Assembly: GCF_047824785.1 (NCBI RefSeq)
Contig: NZ_CP181167.1
Coordinates: forward strand, 2,232,001 to 2,296,000
From: Nitrobacter sp039808345
GTDB taxonomy: Bacteria > Pseudomonadota > Alphaproteobacteria > Rhizobiales > Xanthobacteraceae
Direction: 5' to 3'
DNA: 64,000 bases
Shown here: piece by piece, positions 34,938 to 43,510 of the stretch
Layout of the letters: every line of letters begins with the position of its first letter
Numbering within the stretch: position 1 is the first letter of the stretch
Position numbers and translations under genes: made by a program
Notes under the pieces: model-generated
The model's input: only the letters and a program-made list of their open reading frames with translations
The model's database searches: none
What the model was told of the DNA's origin: nothing

Positions 34938-35642
34938 TCAATCCAGTTCGACGACGTGACCGTTCTCGAGTGAGACGCGCCGATCCATCCGATCCGCGAG
35001 TTCCATGTTGTGCGTCGCGATCAGCATTGACACCCGAGTCGCTTTCACAAGCTGCATCAGCGCATTGAATACATGATCCGCTGTTTGAGGGTCCAGGTTG
35101 CCGGTCGGTTCGTCGGCGAACAGTACCCGGGGTGCGTTGGCGACGGCTCGCGCGATCGCAACCCGCTGCTGCTCACCACCGGACAGTTCCGCCGGGCGGT
35201 GCGTGACCCGATCCTCAAGGCCGAGATAGGCGAGAATTTCGCGCGCGCGCTTGACCGTCTCGGCGCGCTTCAGACCACGGATCATCTGCGGCAGCATCAC
35301 GTTTTCGAGCGCGGTGAATTCGGGAAGAAGGCGGTGCGACTGATAGACGAACCCGATATCGTTGCGCCTTATCTGCGTGCGCTCCACATCCGAAAGGCCG
35401 GACGTCGCGGCTCCTCCGATGTAGACCTCTCCCGCATCGGGGCTTTCGAGCAGCCCGGCAATATGCAGCAGGGTTGACTTGCCCGATCCCGAGGGAGCCA
35501 CCAGTGCGACGGACTGGCCCGCCCACAAGGCAAGCTTGGTGCTGTCCAGAATCGTCAGCCGTGTTTCACCCTGCGTATATTCGCGCTTGATGTCGTGAAG
35601 ATAGACAGTCGGCGTTTCCTTCTTTCCCTGTTCCATGTCCAT
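34938..35642 (-). CDS. lolD: Lipoprotein-releasing ABC transporter ATPase LolD
   Basis: ATPase of the LolCDE machine that lifts outer-membrane lipoproteins off the inner membrane. 234 residues with Walker A APSGSGKST, Q-loop YQSHRLLPEFT, ABC signature LSGGEQQR and Walker B VLFADEP followed by TGNLD. It begins three bases after the lolC stop; a second ATG (35636, MEQGKK) is an alternative start. Partner of the membrane subunit just upstream. Confidence 0.96.
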   Translation of the reverse strand: MDMEQGKKETPTVYLHDIKREYTQGETRLTILDSTKLALWAGQSVALVAPSGSGKSTLLHIAGLLESPDAGEVYIGGAATSGLSDVERTQIRRNDIGFVYQSHRLLPEFTALENVMLPQMIRGLKRAETVKRAREILAYLGLEDRVTHRPAELSGGEQQRVAIARAVANAPRVLFADEPTGNLDPQTADHVFNALMQLVKATRVSMLIATHNMELADRMDRRVSLENGHVVELD

Positions 35643-35645
35643 CGC

Positions 35646-36926
35646 TCACTCGTACCGCAAGGCTTCGACGGGATCGAGGCGGGCCGCGCGCCATGACGGA
35701 TAAAGAGTGGCGAGAAACGACAGCGTCAGCGCCATGATCACGACGGCGCTGGTCTCCCTCGCATCGATCTCGGCGGGCAGCTTGGACAGGAAATAAAGCT
35801 CCGGCGAGAACAGCTCGGTGCTGGTGAGCCACGAGAGGAAGGCCCGGATCGACTCGATGTTGAGGCAGACCAGCAGCCCGACGATAAAGCCCGTAAGCGT
35901 GCCGACCACGCCGATCGCGGCTCCCGTGATCAGGAAGATGCGCATGATCGCCCCTTGCGAGGCTCCCATGGTGCGCAGGATGGCGATATCGCTCCCCTTG
36001 TCCTTGACCAGCATGATCAGCCCCGACACGATATTCAGCGCCGCGACGAGGACGATCAGCGTCAGGATCAGGAACATCACATTGCGTTCAACCTGAAGCG
36101 CGTTGAAGAATGTGGAGTTCCGCTGCCGCCAGTCAACCAGAAACACCGGCCGACCGGCAGCCTCCGTCACCGATTTGCGAAAGTCGTCGATCCTGTCCGG
36201 ATTGTCCGTGTAGACCTCGATCGAAGTGACATCGTTGGCGCGATTGAAATAGGCCTGCGCCTCGGCCAGCGGCATGAACACGAAGGTGGAGTCGTATTCG
36301 GACATGCCGATCTCGAACACCGCCGCGATCTTGTACGGCTTGATGCGTGGAGTCGTGCCCATCGGAGTCACCGCCCCGCGCGGCGCCACCAGCGTCACGC
36401 TGTCGCCCGCGTGCAGCGAGAGTTGATCGGCCAGGCGCCGGCCGATGGCCACGCCCTGCCCCTCGTCGAACCCGTCGAGCGTCCCCTGTTTGATGTTTCT
36501 GGCGATGGAGGTAAGGTTGTTGAGGTCATCGGCCCTGATGCCCCGGACAAAAACACCGGCGGCGTTATAGGGTGAAGAGCCCAGCGCCTGACCGTCGACG
36601 ACGGGCGCGGCAAGCCGTATCCCCTGCACCTGGCTGACGCGGTCCGCGACTTCCTTCCAGTCGGTGAGCGGCGACTCCAGCGGCTGAACCAGGAGATGCC
36701 CGTTCAGGCCAAGGATCTTGCTGAGCAGTTCCGTGCGAAAGCCATTCATGACGGCCATCACGATGATCAGCGTGGCCACGCCGAGCATGATGCCGAGGAA
36801 CGAGAATCCGGCGATGACGGAGATGAACCCTTCCTTCCGCCGCGCTCGCAGATAGCGTCCGGACAGCATCCACTCGAAGGCGGCAAAGGGCTTGGTCCGG
36901 AGCGGCTCGTTCATGGTCTCATCCAT
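35646..36926 (-). CDS. lolC: Lipoprotein-releasing system membrane subunit LolC/LolE
   Basis: Permease subunit of the Lol transporter. 426 residues with the MacB-like layout: one N-terminal transmembrane helix (about FISVIAGFSFLGIMLGVATLIIV), a large periplasmic domain, and three C-terminal helices. Starts MDETMNEPLRTKPFAAFEWMLSGRYLRARR. Alphaproteobacteria usually have one LolC/E-type gene, which probably forms a homodimer. proS lies upstream with a 236-base gap holding repeat hairpins. Confidence 0.95.
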   Translation of the reverse strand: MDETMNEPLRTKPFAAFEWMLSGRYLRARRKEGFISVIAGFSFLGIMLGVATLIIVMAVMNGFRTELLSKILGLNGHLLVQPLESPLTDWKEVADRVSQVQGIRLAAPVVDGQALGSSPYNAAGVFVRGIRADDLNNLTSIARNIKQGTLDGFDEGQGVAIGRRLADQLSLHAGDSVTLVAPRGAVTPMGTTPRIKPYKIAAVFEIGMSEYDSTFVFMPLAEAQAYFNRANDVTSIEVYTDNPDRIDDFRKSVTEAAGRPVFLVDWRQRNSTFFNALQVERNVMFLILTLIVLVAALNIVSGLIMLVKDKGSDIAILRTMGASQGAIMRIFLITGAAIGVVGTLTGFIVGLLVCLNIESIRAFLSWLTSTELFSPELYFLSKLPAEIDARETSAVVIMALTLSFLATLYPSWRAARLDPVEALRYE

Positions 36927-37001
36927 CGTTCGATAATCCCATGATTCGGACCAATTGTGGCCGGAATGGCATTGAGAAACGCGCGCGGTGGATAATCCGC
37001 C

Positions 37002-37164
37002 AGTGTCCCGATTCCGAAGTTCGCATACCCTTGCCGCAACCTTTGATACGAACTTCGGAATTAAAGGGACACTAGCAACTTTATGATTCTAGTGTGGTTT
37101 GGGTTCAGAAGTTCGCTTGACGGACTCGATGGGGTAACGAAGCGAACTTCTAAACCACCACACT
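37002..37164. repeat. Two adjacent long hairpin repeats (family C) between proS and lolC
   Basis: Hairpin 1 (37002-37073) pairs AGTGTCCC with GGGACACT and CCGAAGTTCG with CGAACTTCGG. Hairpin 2 (37091-37164) pairs AGTGTGGTTT with AAACCACCACACT and CAGAAGTTCGCTT with AAGCGAACTTCT. The second overlaps the last bases of proS and so could end proS transcription. An arm of hairpin 1 recurs next to the cdsA start (24507-24530). Confidence 0.8.
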
Positions 37165-38482
37165 ACGCCATCAGCCGCGCAACCGCATCCTCCAGCGCGA
37201 CACTCTCACGTGACCCGTCCCCGCGCCGCTTGATCTCGACCTTGCCTTCGGCGAGTCCCTTCGGACCCACCATTACCTGCCAGGGACTCCCGATCAAGTC
37301 GGCGGTTGCGAACTTCGCGCCTGCCCGCTGGTCGGTGTCATCGTAGAGCACATCGACGCCCTTGGCGGAGAGTTCGCGATAAATCCGCTCGCATGCCTCA
37401 TCAGTATCGGTGGCGCCCTGTTTCAGATTCAGGATCGCGACCGTGAACGGCGCCACCGCCTCCGGCCATTTGATGCCCGCCTCATCATGACAGGCCTCGA
37501 TGATCGCGCCGACGAGACGGGAGACGCCGACGCCGTAGGAACCGCCATGGATCGGCTGCTCGATACCGTCGGGGCCGGTCACCAGCGCCTTCATCGACTC
37601 GGAATACTTGGTGCCGAAGTAGAAGATCTGGCCGACCTCGATGCCGCGCGTATGAACGCGCCTTTCTTCCGGAACCTCGCGCTCATAGCGCGGCCCGTCG
37701 TGCACGTCCTCCGTCGCGGCATAGGCAGCGGTCCATTGCCTGACGATCGGCGTCAGATCGCCGTCGTAATCCACTTCCGTGCCGGGCACCGGAAGATCGA
37801 GAACATCCTTGTCGATATAGACGCCCGACTCGCCCGTCTCGGCAAGAACGATGAATTCATGGCTGAGATCGCCGCCGATCGGGCCGGTTTCCGCCCGCAT
37901 CGGAATCGCCTTCAAGCCCATGCGCGCGAATGTGCGCAAGTAGGCGACGAACATCCTGTTGTAGGAGCGCCGCGCGCCGGCTTCATCGATATCGAAGGAA
38001 TAGGCATCCTTCATGAGGAATTCACGACCGCGCATGACGCCGAAACGGGGACGCTGCTCGTCGCGGAACTTCCACTGGATATGATAGAGGTTGAGCGGCA
38101 GGCTCTTGTAGGAGCGGATATAGCCGCGGAAGATCTCGGTGATCATCTCCTCGTTGGTCGGACCATACAGCAGCTCGCGCTTGTGCCGATCCTGAATCCG
38201 CAACATCTCCGGCCCATAGGCGTCGTAACGCCCGCTCTCGCGCCAGAGGTCCGCGAGTTGCAGCGTCGGCATCAGCAGTTCGATCGCGCCGGCGCGGTTC
38301 TGCTCCTCGCGCACGATGGCCTCGATCTTCTTCAGCACCCGAAGACCCAGTGGAAGCCAGGCATAGATGCCGGCGGCCTCCTGGCGTATCATGCCCGCCC
38401 GCAGCATCAGCCGGTGCGAGACGATCTCGGCCTCCTTCGGAGTCTCCTTCAGAATCGGCAAAAAGAACCGCGACAGTCGCAT
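37163..38482 (-). CDS. proS: Prolyl-tRNA synthetase ProS (short type without editing insert)
   Basis: Charges tRNA-Pro. About 439 residues from ATG 38482 (MRLSRFFLPILKETPKEAEIVSHRLM); the open frame continues to 38614 but the upstream part lacks conservation. Class II motif 1 to 3 regions are visible (LLMPTLQLADLWRESGRYD, QWKFRDEQRPRFGVMRGREFLMKD, SYGVGVSRLVGAI). E. coli ProRS has 572 residues with a trans-editing insertion domain; the shorter length and continuous sequence between motifs 2 and 3 show that the insertion is absent here, as in other alphaproteobacteria. Editing of Ala-tRNA-Pro would need a separate factor. The stop codon lies in hairpin repeat 2. Confidence 0.96.
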   Translation of the reverse strand: MRLSRFFLPILKETPKEAEIVSHRLMLRAGMIRQEAAGIYAWLPLGLRVLKKIEAIVREEQNRAGAIELLMPTLQLADLWRESGRYDAYGPEMLRIQDRHKRELLYGPTNEEMITEIFRGYIRSYKSLPLNLYHIQWKFRDEQRPRFGVMRGREFLMKDAYSFDIDEAGARRSYNRMFVAYLRTFARMGLKAIPMRAETGPIGGDLSHEFIVLAETGESGVYIDKDVLDLPVPGTEVDYDGDLTPIVRQWTAAYAATEDVHDGPRYEREVPEERRVHTRGIEVGQIFYFGTKYSESMKALVTGPDGIEQPIHGGSYGVGVSRLVGAIIEACHDEAGIKWPEAVAPFTVAILNLKQGATDTDEACERIYRELSAKGVDVLYDDTDQRAGAKFATADLIGSPWQVMVGPKGLAEGKVEIKRRGDGSRESVALEDAVARLMA

Positions 38483-38636
38483 GATCAGGCCTGGAATCGC
38501 TTGGGGATACGAATGCCGGCAGTGAAACCGGATCGGCCGGCAAAATACAAGGTCCGCGGGACGACAAGCCACGCGAAAACAGCCGAATTCACGCGCCTGA
38601 AGCATTTCAAGCACGCGGGCGGTAGCTACCTGTAGC

Positions 38637-38672
38637 GTTTACGAGGAAAGCATGTCCTCGGGCTTGACCTAT
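38637..38672. repeat. Fragment of palindromic repeat family A
   Basis: GCGTTTACGAGGAAAGCATG then TCCTCGGGCTTGACC. Matches the start of the copies at 34766 and 42539 and then stops, immediately before the DUF1775 stop codon. A remnant in the proS-upstream gap 38483-38682, which otherwise shows nothing recognisable. Confidence 0.6.
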
Positions 38673-38682
38673 CGGCGGAGTC

Positions 38683-39213
38683 TCACTGCTTGGCCTTCAG
38701 CCGGACCACCGGCGCAGGCGCGCGCGGTTTGTCCGCCTGCTCCGCTTGCGGGATTTCGGTCCAGCGTTGGCTCCCCTGCTCGCACTCCTGCTCGGCGGGG
38801 AAATAAAGGCTCTGTCCCACCCTGCCCGGAAGCCGGACCACCAGGCCGAACGTATCATAAAGGTTGTCCGGCAATGGACCGCCTCGCCAGATGACCTCCT
38901 CCACGACATCGGTGACGGTTTTTCCGTGCGGCCCCCGCACCGGCGCTTCGAGTTTCCTGCTCTTGATGTCGACTTTCCAGCCCGGCTTCATCTGCGGCTT
39001 CACCGACAGAATGCCTTCCGGCAGCCTGATCCGCAGCACGGTGGTCGCGCTGCCGTTGCAGCCGTGCGGCACGGTGAAGGTGAGATGCGCGTAACTGTCC
39101 GCTGCCGCATCCGAGGGCTGGACCGTGACATGCGCCAGCGCTGCCTCACATGAAGCCACCGCGACAGCCGCCGCGATGGCCGAACCGATCCGCGATCCCG
39201 GGACGCGCATCAT
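38683..39213 (-). CDS. Periplasmic DUF1775 (YcnI-like) copper-associated protein
   Basis: 176 residues: signal peptide ending EAALA, so the mature protein would start HVTVQP, the N-terminal histidine that binds copper in YcnI-type proteins. Continues with YAHLTFTVPHGCNGSATTVLRIRLPEG and a conserved tryptophan in VIWRGGPLPDN. Its start overlaps the PcuC stop by four bases (ATGA), so both are made together. In Bradyrhizobium the equivalent gene belongs to the copper-starvation pcu operon; a role in copper handling is therefore likely but not proven. Confidence 0.88.
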   Translation of the reverse strand: MMRVPGSRIGSAIAAAVAVASCEAALAHVTVQPSDAAADSYAHLTFTVPHGCNGSATTVLRIRLPEGILSVKPQMKPGWKVDIKSRKLEAPVRGPHGKTVTDVVEEVIWRGGPLPDNLYDTFGLVVRLPGRVGQSLYFPAEQECEQGSQRWTEIPQAEQADKPRAPAPVVRLKAKQ

Positions 39214-39746
39214 TTCCCGCTTCCATCATGTGAATGATCCGGCGTGTTTTTCATCGCTCCGCCTGACGCGCTGGGCGCTCGCGTACCCATGCCTTCCACA
39301 TCGAGCGTGACCGCAACGTCGCCAGCCTTCTCGAACTTAAGCGTGACGGGCACCTTCTCACCCTTCTTGAAGGGATGCCTGAGATCGAACAGCATCAGGT
39401 GATAGCCACCCGGCTCCAGCTTGACCGTCTTGCCCGGCTCGACGGCGAGGCCACCCTCGACCTGATTCATTTTCATCACGCCGTTGTTCATGCTCATCTC
39501 ATGAACCTCGAGCCTCCCGGCGGCATCGGTCGAGCCACCGACAAGTTTATCAGCGACCGCACCTTTGTTTTCGATGGTGACGTATCCGACAGCGACCTTG
39601 GCGCCGCCCGCCGTGGCGCGGGTCCATGGCAGGGAAATGACCAGATCGCCCGCGCTGACGGATTCGGCGTGCACCGGCGTCGCCAGGCCAAGCGTGGCAA
39701 CAGCCACCGCGCCGATCATGCCGCGGAATGTCAACCATGGTTTCAT
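39210..39746 (-). CDS. pcuC: Periplasmic copper chaperone PCuAC (PcuC)
   Basis: Delivers Cu(I) to the CuA site of cytochrome oxidase with ScoI-type partners. 178 residues, signal peptide to VHA, mature PCuAC domain with the H-M...H-x-M copper site: VHEMSMNNGVMKM and GGYHLMLFDL about 30 residues further on. A His-containing tail (PDHSHDG) follows. Lies directly after the TonB receptor gene and overlaps the DUF1775 gene. Confidence 0.93.
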   Translation of the reverse strand: MKPWLTFRGMIGAVAVATLGLATPVHAESVSAGDLVISLPWTRATAGGAKVAVGYVTIENKGAVADKLVGGSTDAAGRLEVHEMSMNNGVMKMNQVEGGLAVEPGKTVKLEPGGYHLMLFDLRHPFKKGEKVPVTLKFEKAGDVAVTLDVEGMGTRAPSASGGAMKNTPDHSHDGSGK

Positions 39747-39777
39747 GACATGCTCCTTTTGGTTCTGTCACAGGCAC

Positions 39778-41982
39778 TCACCATCGCACTTTGAACCCAG
39801 CATAGACCGCACGCCCGAATCCGGGTTCAAACAATGGTGAATTGGCGTTGGCGCGATCGAGGATCGAGGTGGAAGCGATGTAAGCCTTATTGCCGATATT
39901 GCGAGCCTCGATGTAGCCGGAATATCTGCCGCCATCGTCAAAACCGGCCTTCATTCCATAGATCGCGTAGGCGTCGGTGCTCAGCGTATTGGCGCTGTCC
40001 GCATAGTAGCCCTGCGGTACCCATTCGATATTCGGGCCAGCATAGAACCCGTTGGGATGCTTGTAGAGCAGTTCGCCCCGGACGTAGTGGCGCGGCGCCC
40101 CGGGCAGCAGATTGTTGCCGAACACCGGATCATTGACGAAGCGGAAATCGTTGAACGTATAGGCAACGTTGAGCCAGAGCCGGTCCGGCCGATCGCCGCG
40201 TTCGAACAGATTGCGAAAGATCGCGGCGCCCGCGCCAGCCTCGATGCCCTGATGCATCGTGCGATCGGCGTTGGTGACGTTGCAGTTACCGAACGCGCTG
40301 AACAGACAAAGCAGCTCGTTGTCGATCTGCGCCCGATAGTATGTCAGCTCCCAGGTGGCGTCAGGCCGCCGGGCGCGCGTGCCGATCTCGTACGTCGTCG
40401 CGCGCTGCGGCCGGATGCTGGTGAAAGGAATGTTGGGAATGTTGGGGCCATTGGCGCTCTCGCCGTAGCTCGGCACCTCGGCGCTTCGCGACACGTTGGC
40501 GAAGGCCTGCCAGGCCGGATCAATCTGCCACAACAATCCGCCCTTGGGACTCCAAAGACCGAACTCCGTCCGGCCCGACTGATCGCCGTCGCTCAAGAAG
40601 CGATCCTGCCGGTTGCGCGTCGCGTACAGAAACTGTGTGCCGGCGATCGCGGCGACGTTCGGCAGGAAATAGAACGAATCCTCGATGTAAACCGAGGTAT
40701 TCCGCGAACGGTCAATCGACGACGACAGCAGCGCGCCCTTCTGCCCGGCGAGATTGGCGAATTGCTGGTTATCGATACTGCCATTGAGCAGGTTGACGCC
40801 CGCCACCAGCCGGTTGCGGTAGCCGCCGATCACGCGGTCATCGACCGCCCGCACGAACGCGCTGTAGTCCTTGTAACGATAGTCAAGCCATTGGAAGATC
40901 GGATGCATCAGATGGCGGTCGGTCCCGAAGACGCCGAATTCCACCGTCGTGTCATCGAACCGCATCGTGGTCTTGTTGCCTATGCGCACGGTGTCGATAT
41001 TTCGTTGCCAGTCACCCGCGATATTGTTTGCGGCGGCTGTTTGAGGTGAAGTCAGCGCCGAAAATTTGCTGACGGCGCCCGGAATCCGTTGCCGGACATG
41101 ATTGGCGTTGAGATAGAACCTCGTCTCGAAGTCCGGCGAAAACTGATAGCCGACATTGCCGCTCAGGCGGGTCGACTGGCCGGAGCTGTGATCGCGAAAC
41201 CCGTCGCTGCGCTGCGTCGAGGCGGTGACGAAGCCGTCCCACGGGCCGTTGCTGCCACCGGTATTGGTCTGTAGCCGCCGGAAACCGAACGCGCCGGCAT
41301 CGACGCTGACGCCGTTGATGAAGGGATCGCGGCCGGACGGCGTTACGAAATTGATGGCACCGCCGAGCGAATTGGCCCCGAGGCGCAGCGCATTGCCGCC
41401 CTTGAAGACCTCGACATATTTGTAGGCGGTCGGGTCGATCTCCTGAAAATCACCGTAGCCGTCGGCCGTGCTGATCGGGATCCCGTCCATATAGAGTTGC
41501 ACGCCGCGCAGATGAAAGTTGCGCGACAGGCCCGAGCCGCGGATCGACAGCCGGGTATCGTCGCCCCATTTCGGCTGCGCGAACACGCCCGGCACATAAT
41601 CCAGCACATCCTTGATGGTGTTTGAGACCGTCGAGTTCCTGTAGGCGTCGGCGGTCACCAGCGCGACGCCGCCTGGCGTCTGCTGGATCTCCTGCAACGC
41701 CTGCTGCGCGGTGGCGACCGTCAACGATCCGGGGACGGCTGCCGGAGCAGCAGCCTGCGACGGCACGCGTGCCTGGCGCGCGACCGGAACCGGCCGCGGC
41801 GCGCTTCGCAAGGCCTGCCTCGAGGGAAGCCGATGCGGTGTCGGCGCCGTTATCATCACCGGTGGCAGCGCGGTTCCTGGTACCGACTGCGCGAAAACGT
41901 CATAAGGTAATAGAACCGCAACTGTAGCCGCGAGCACGCCACAAAGCGCGCTACCGCCGCCGCGGACGGGGTGATTAAACAT
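39778..41982 (-). CDS. pcuB: TonB-dependent outer-membrane receptor, probable copper receptor (PcuB-like)
   Basis: 734 residues with a signal peptide (about 1-31), a Pro/Ala-rich segment, a plug domain (VSNTIKDVLDYVPGVFAQPK, RLSIRGSGLSRNF, GGNALRLGANSLGGAINFVT) and a 22-strand-type barrel ending in W, the outer-membrane sorting residue. It is followed 31 bases later by pcuC, which makes copper the probable cargo. The plug would be opened by TonB-ExbBD encoded elsewhere. An iron-chelate receptor is the alternative if the operon context misleads. Confidence 0.88.
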   Translation of the reverse strand: MFNHPVRGGGSALCGVLAATVAVLLPYDVFAQSVPGTALPPVMITAPTPHRLPSRQALRSAPRPVPVARQARVPSQAAAPAAVPGSLTVATAQQALQEIQQTPGGVALVTADAYRNSTVSNTIKDVLDYVPGVFAQPKWGDDTRLSIRGSGLSRNFHLRGVQLYMDGIPISTADGYGDFQEIDPTAYKYVEVFKGGNALRLGANSLGGAINFVTPSGRDPFINGVSVDAGAFGFRRLQTNTGGSNGPWDGFVTASTQRSDGFRDHSSGQSTRLSGNVGYQFSPDFETRFYLNANHVRQRIPGAVSKFSALTSPQTAAANNIAGDWQRNIDTVRIGNKTTMRFDDTTVEFGVFGTDRHLMHPIFQWLDYRYKDYSAFVRAVDDRVIGGYRNRLVAGVNLLNGSIDNQQFANLAGQKGALLSSSIDRSRNTSVYIEDSFYFLPNVAAIAGTQFLYATRNRQDRFLSDGDQSGRTEFGLWSPKGGLLWQIDPAWQAFANVSRSAEVPSYGESANGPNIPNIPFTSIRPQRATTYEIGTRARRPDATWELTYYRAQIDNELLCLFSAFGNCNVTNADRTMHQGIEAGAGAAIFRNLFERGDRPDRLWLNVAYTFNDFRFVNDPVFGNNLLPGAPRHYVRGELLYKHPNGFYAGPNIEWVPQGYYADSANTLSTDAYAIYGMKAGFDDGGRYSGYIEARNIGNKAYIASTSILDRANANSPLFEPGFGRAVYAGFKVRW

Positions 41983-42078
41983 GATGATTATACTATCCTG
42001 ATGCCGGACAATCGCCCGGAGCGTTCGAACGGATCTGGACCGCTGCGAAATCCCAGCGATCGCTCAAAATCTGCTGAA

Positions 42079-42444
42079 TCAGGAAATGGCGGGTGGGCCG
42101 CGCGCCTGCGCGTTGGAGCCGTCCGCCGATGGCGGCAGGATGAAGGTCAGATCGCGCCAGCGGAGCGCTTTGATATCCCGCTCGACGTCGACAATGGAGG
42201 CTTGCGGATCAGTCGACGGGGTCGCGCTGCTGCCGACACAGCATAACGTACAGCAAGCGCCGCTTGCCTCCTGGTGGTCCGCCTGTTGTGAAATGCTGTC
42301 ATCAGCGGCGTGGGTGCATATGACGCCCGCCGCGGGATCACCAAAGGTGTCGCTCAGCGCGCGGCAAGCCGCGATTGGTGCAAAAATCTGCACCAGCATC
42401 GCAAGCATGACGATCGGAAGAAGCCTTCCCAGCCGCCGGCGCAT
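42079..42444 (-). CDS. DUF2946-type small exported cysteine-rich protein
   Basis: 121 residues with an N-terminal hydrophobic segment (LLPIVMLAMLVQIFAPIAA) and cysteines in AACRAL, VICTH and ACCTLCC. DUF2946 proteins often accompany copper and other metal genes. It is the first gene of the DUF2946-TonB receptor-PcuC-DUF1775 run, in the place of pcuA of Bradyrhizobium (from memory). Function unknown; metal sensing or trafficking through CCTLCC is inference. Confidence 0.78.
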   Translation of the reverse strand: MRRRLGRLLPIVMLAMLVQIFAPIAACRALSDTFGDPAAGVICTHAADDSISQQADHQEASGACCTLCCVGSSATPSTDPQASIVDVERDIKALRWRDLTFILPPSADGSNAQARGPPAIS

Positions 42445-42538
42445 ATTTCCCCCAGCCTTTCGCGCCGAGAGCTATCATGGCGGAAGTGGGGTGTCGAGCC
42501 GTCATTCCGGGCGGTTTGCCCAGCCTTCGAGCGAACTG

Positions 42539-42665
42539 GAGCGTTTTCAAGCGAAGCATATCCTCGGGCTTGACCCGAGGATGGATGCCGGTTCGCGTGA
42601 AGAAAACCATCAAATCAAAATCATGGAGCCCGCTTCTGATTCTATCAGAGACGGAAAGACTCTAG
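42539..42665. repeat. Full-length palindromic repeat (family A) at the 3' end of the DUF1467 gene
   Basis: Starts AGCGTTTTCAAGCGAAGCAT, contains the nested hairpin CTCGGGCTTGACCCGAG, then CGGTTCGCGTGAAGAAAAC, TCAAAATCATGGAGC, and ends with a second hairpin around CTTCTGATTCTATCAGA and GACTCTAG. The TAG stop of the DUF1467 gene (42664-42662) lies within this last motif, so the element supplies the stop codon. Confidence 0.8.
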
Positions 42666-42937
42666 CCCGAAGCGCCCATCAACCGCGACAGCCGCTCCAC
42701 ATTCAGCAGGCCTGAATAATACGCCACGGCCGCGACACCATAGATCACCGCCGAAACGATCGTGGTCCAGATCACTTTGCGGCGCATCAAGGCTTTCACC
42801 GGAGCTCCCGGATCAGTGCCCGCGATGAGTTCGCCATCTTCATGCTGGCTCCGCACACCGAGCGGCAGCATCAGAAACAGCGTGATCCACCAGAAGATAA
42901 AATAGACGGCAAGACCGGAGAAAATTTTTGAAGCCAT
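42662..42937 (-). CDS. DUF1467 membrane protein
   Basis: 91 residues with two transmembrane helices (about 8-27 and 55-78) connected by a polar loop containing GVRSQHEDGE and PGAPVKALMRRKV. This is the DUF1467 pattern, usually found next to mce in alphaproteobacteria. The start overlaps the mce stop by one base. Function unknown. Its stop codon lies in a repeat element. Confidence 0.85.
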   Translation of the reverse strand: MASKIFSGLAVYFIFWWITLFLMLPLGVRSQHEDGELIAGTDPGAPVKALMRRKVIWTTIVSAVIYGVAAVAYYSGLLNVERLSRLMGASG

Positions 42938-43341
42938 CAGGATTGCTCGATCTCGACAAGCGCGCCGGAAAAGTCTTTCGGATGGAAGAAAAGCACCGGC
43001 TTGCCGTGCGCGCCAATCTTCGGCTCGCCGTCACCAAGAACGCGCGCACCCTCTGCTATCAGGATATCACGAGTCGCGACGATGTCAGGAACCTCATAGC
43101 AGACATGGTGAATACCGCCATCGGCATTGCGCTCGACAAAATTCGCGATCGGAGATGCCTCGCCGAGCGGCTGAATGAACTCGATCTTCGTATTCGGCAG
43201 GACCGCGAACACCGTGATCACCCCATGTTCAGGCAGCGGCAGCGGAGCGGATATTTCCGCGCCGAAGGCGACGCCGTAGATCTTCGCCGCCTTTTCGGCG
43301 TCCCTGACGGCGATAGCCACATGATTGAGTCGACCCAGCAT
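42937..43341 (-). CDS. mce: Methylmalonyl-CoA epimerase
   Basis: Interconverts (2R)- and (2S)-methylmalonyl-CoA in propionyl-CoA breakdown. 134 residues, a vicinal-oxygen-chelate fold with metal ligands in LNHVAIAVRD, HHVCYEV and ALVEIEQ. ATG 43341 (MLGRLNHVAIAV) is preferred over 43353. Linked by overlap to the DUF1467 gene; 168 bases after rnj, a gap that holds a repeat fragment. Confidence 0.93.
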   Translation of the reverse strand: MLGRLNHVAIAVRDAEKAAKIYGVAFGAEISAPLPLPEHGVITVFAVLPNTKIEFIQPLGEASPIANFVERNADGGIHHVCYEVPDIVATRDILIAEGARVLGDGEPKIGAHGKPVLFFHPKDFSGALVEIEQS

Positions 43342-43465
43342 GTCATCCCGCAACGCAATGATCGGATTCGGCTCTGCCGCGCTCGCACCCTATCCAAGTC
43401 CGGAACAAAGTCCGGCAGATCACCGTCAAGGGACGGCACTGATCCACGCCACTATACCGCCTTCG

Positions 43466-43510
43466 AGCGAAGAGAGCCCGGCTCAGATTCAATCAGAAGC
43501 GGAAAATCCT
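43466..43510. repeat. Repeat fragment (family A tail) directly after rnj
   Basis: On the minus strand the rnj TAA stop is followed at once by GGATTTTCCGCTTCTGATTG and AATCTGAGCCGGGCTC, matching the right end of the 42539-42665 element. A second case of a repeat tail joined to a stop codon. Confidence 0.65.
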
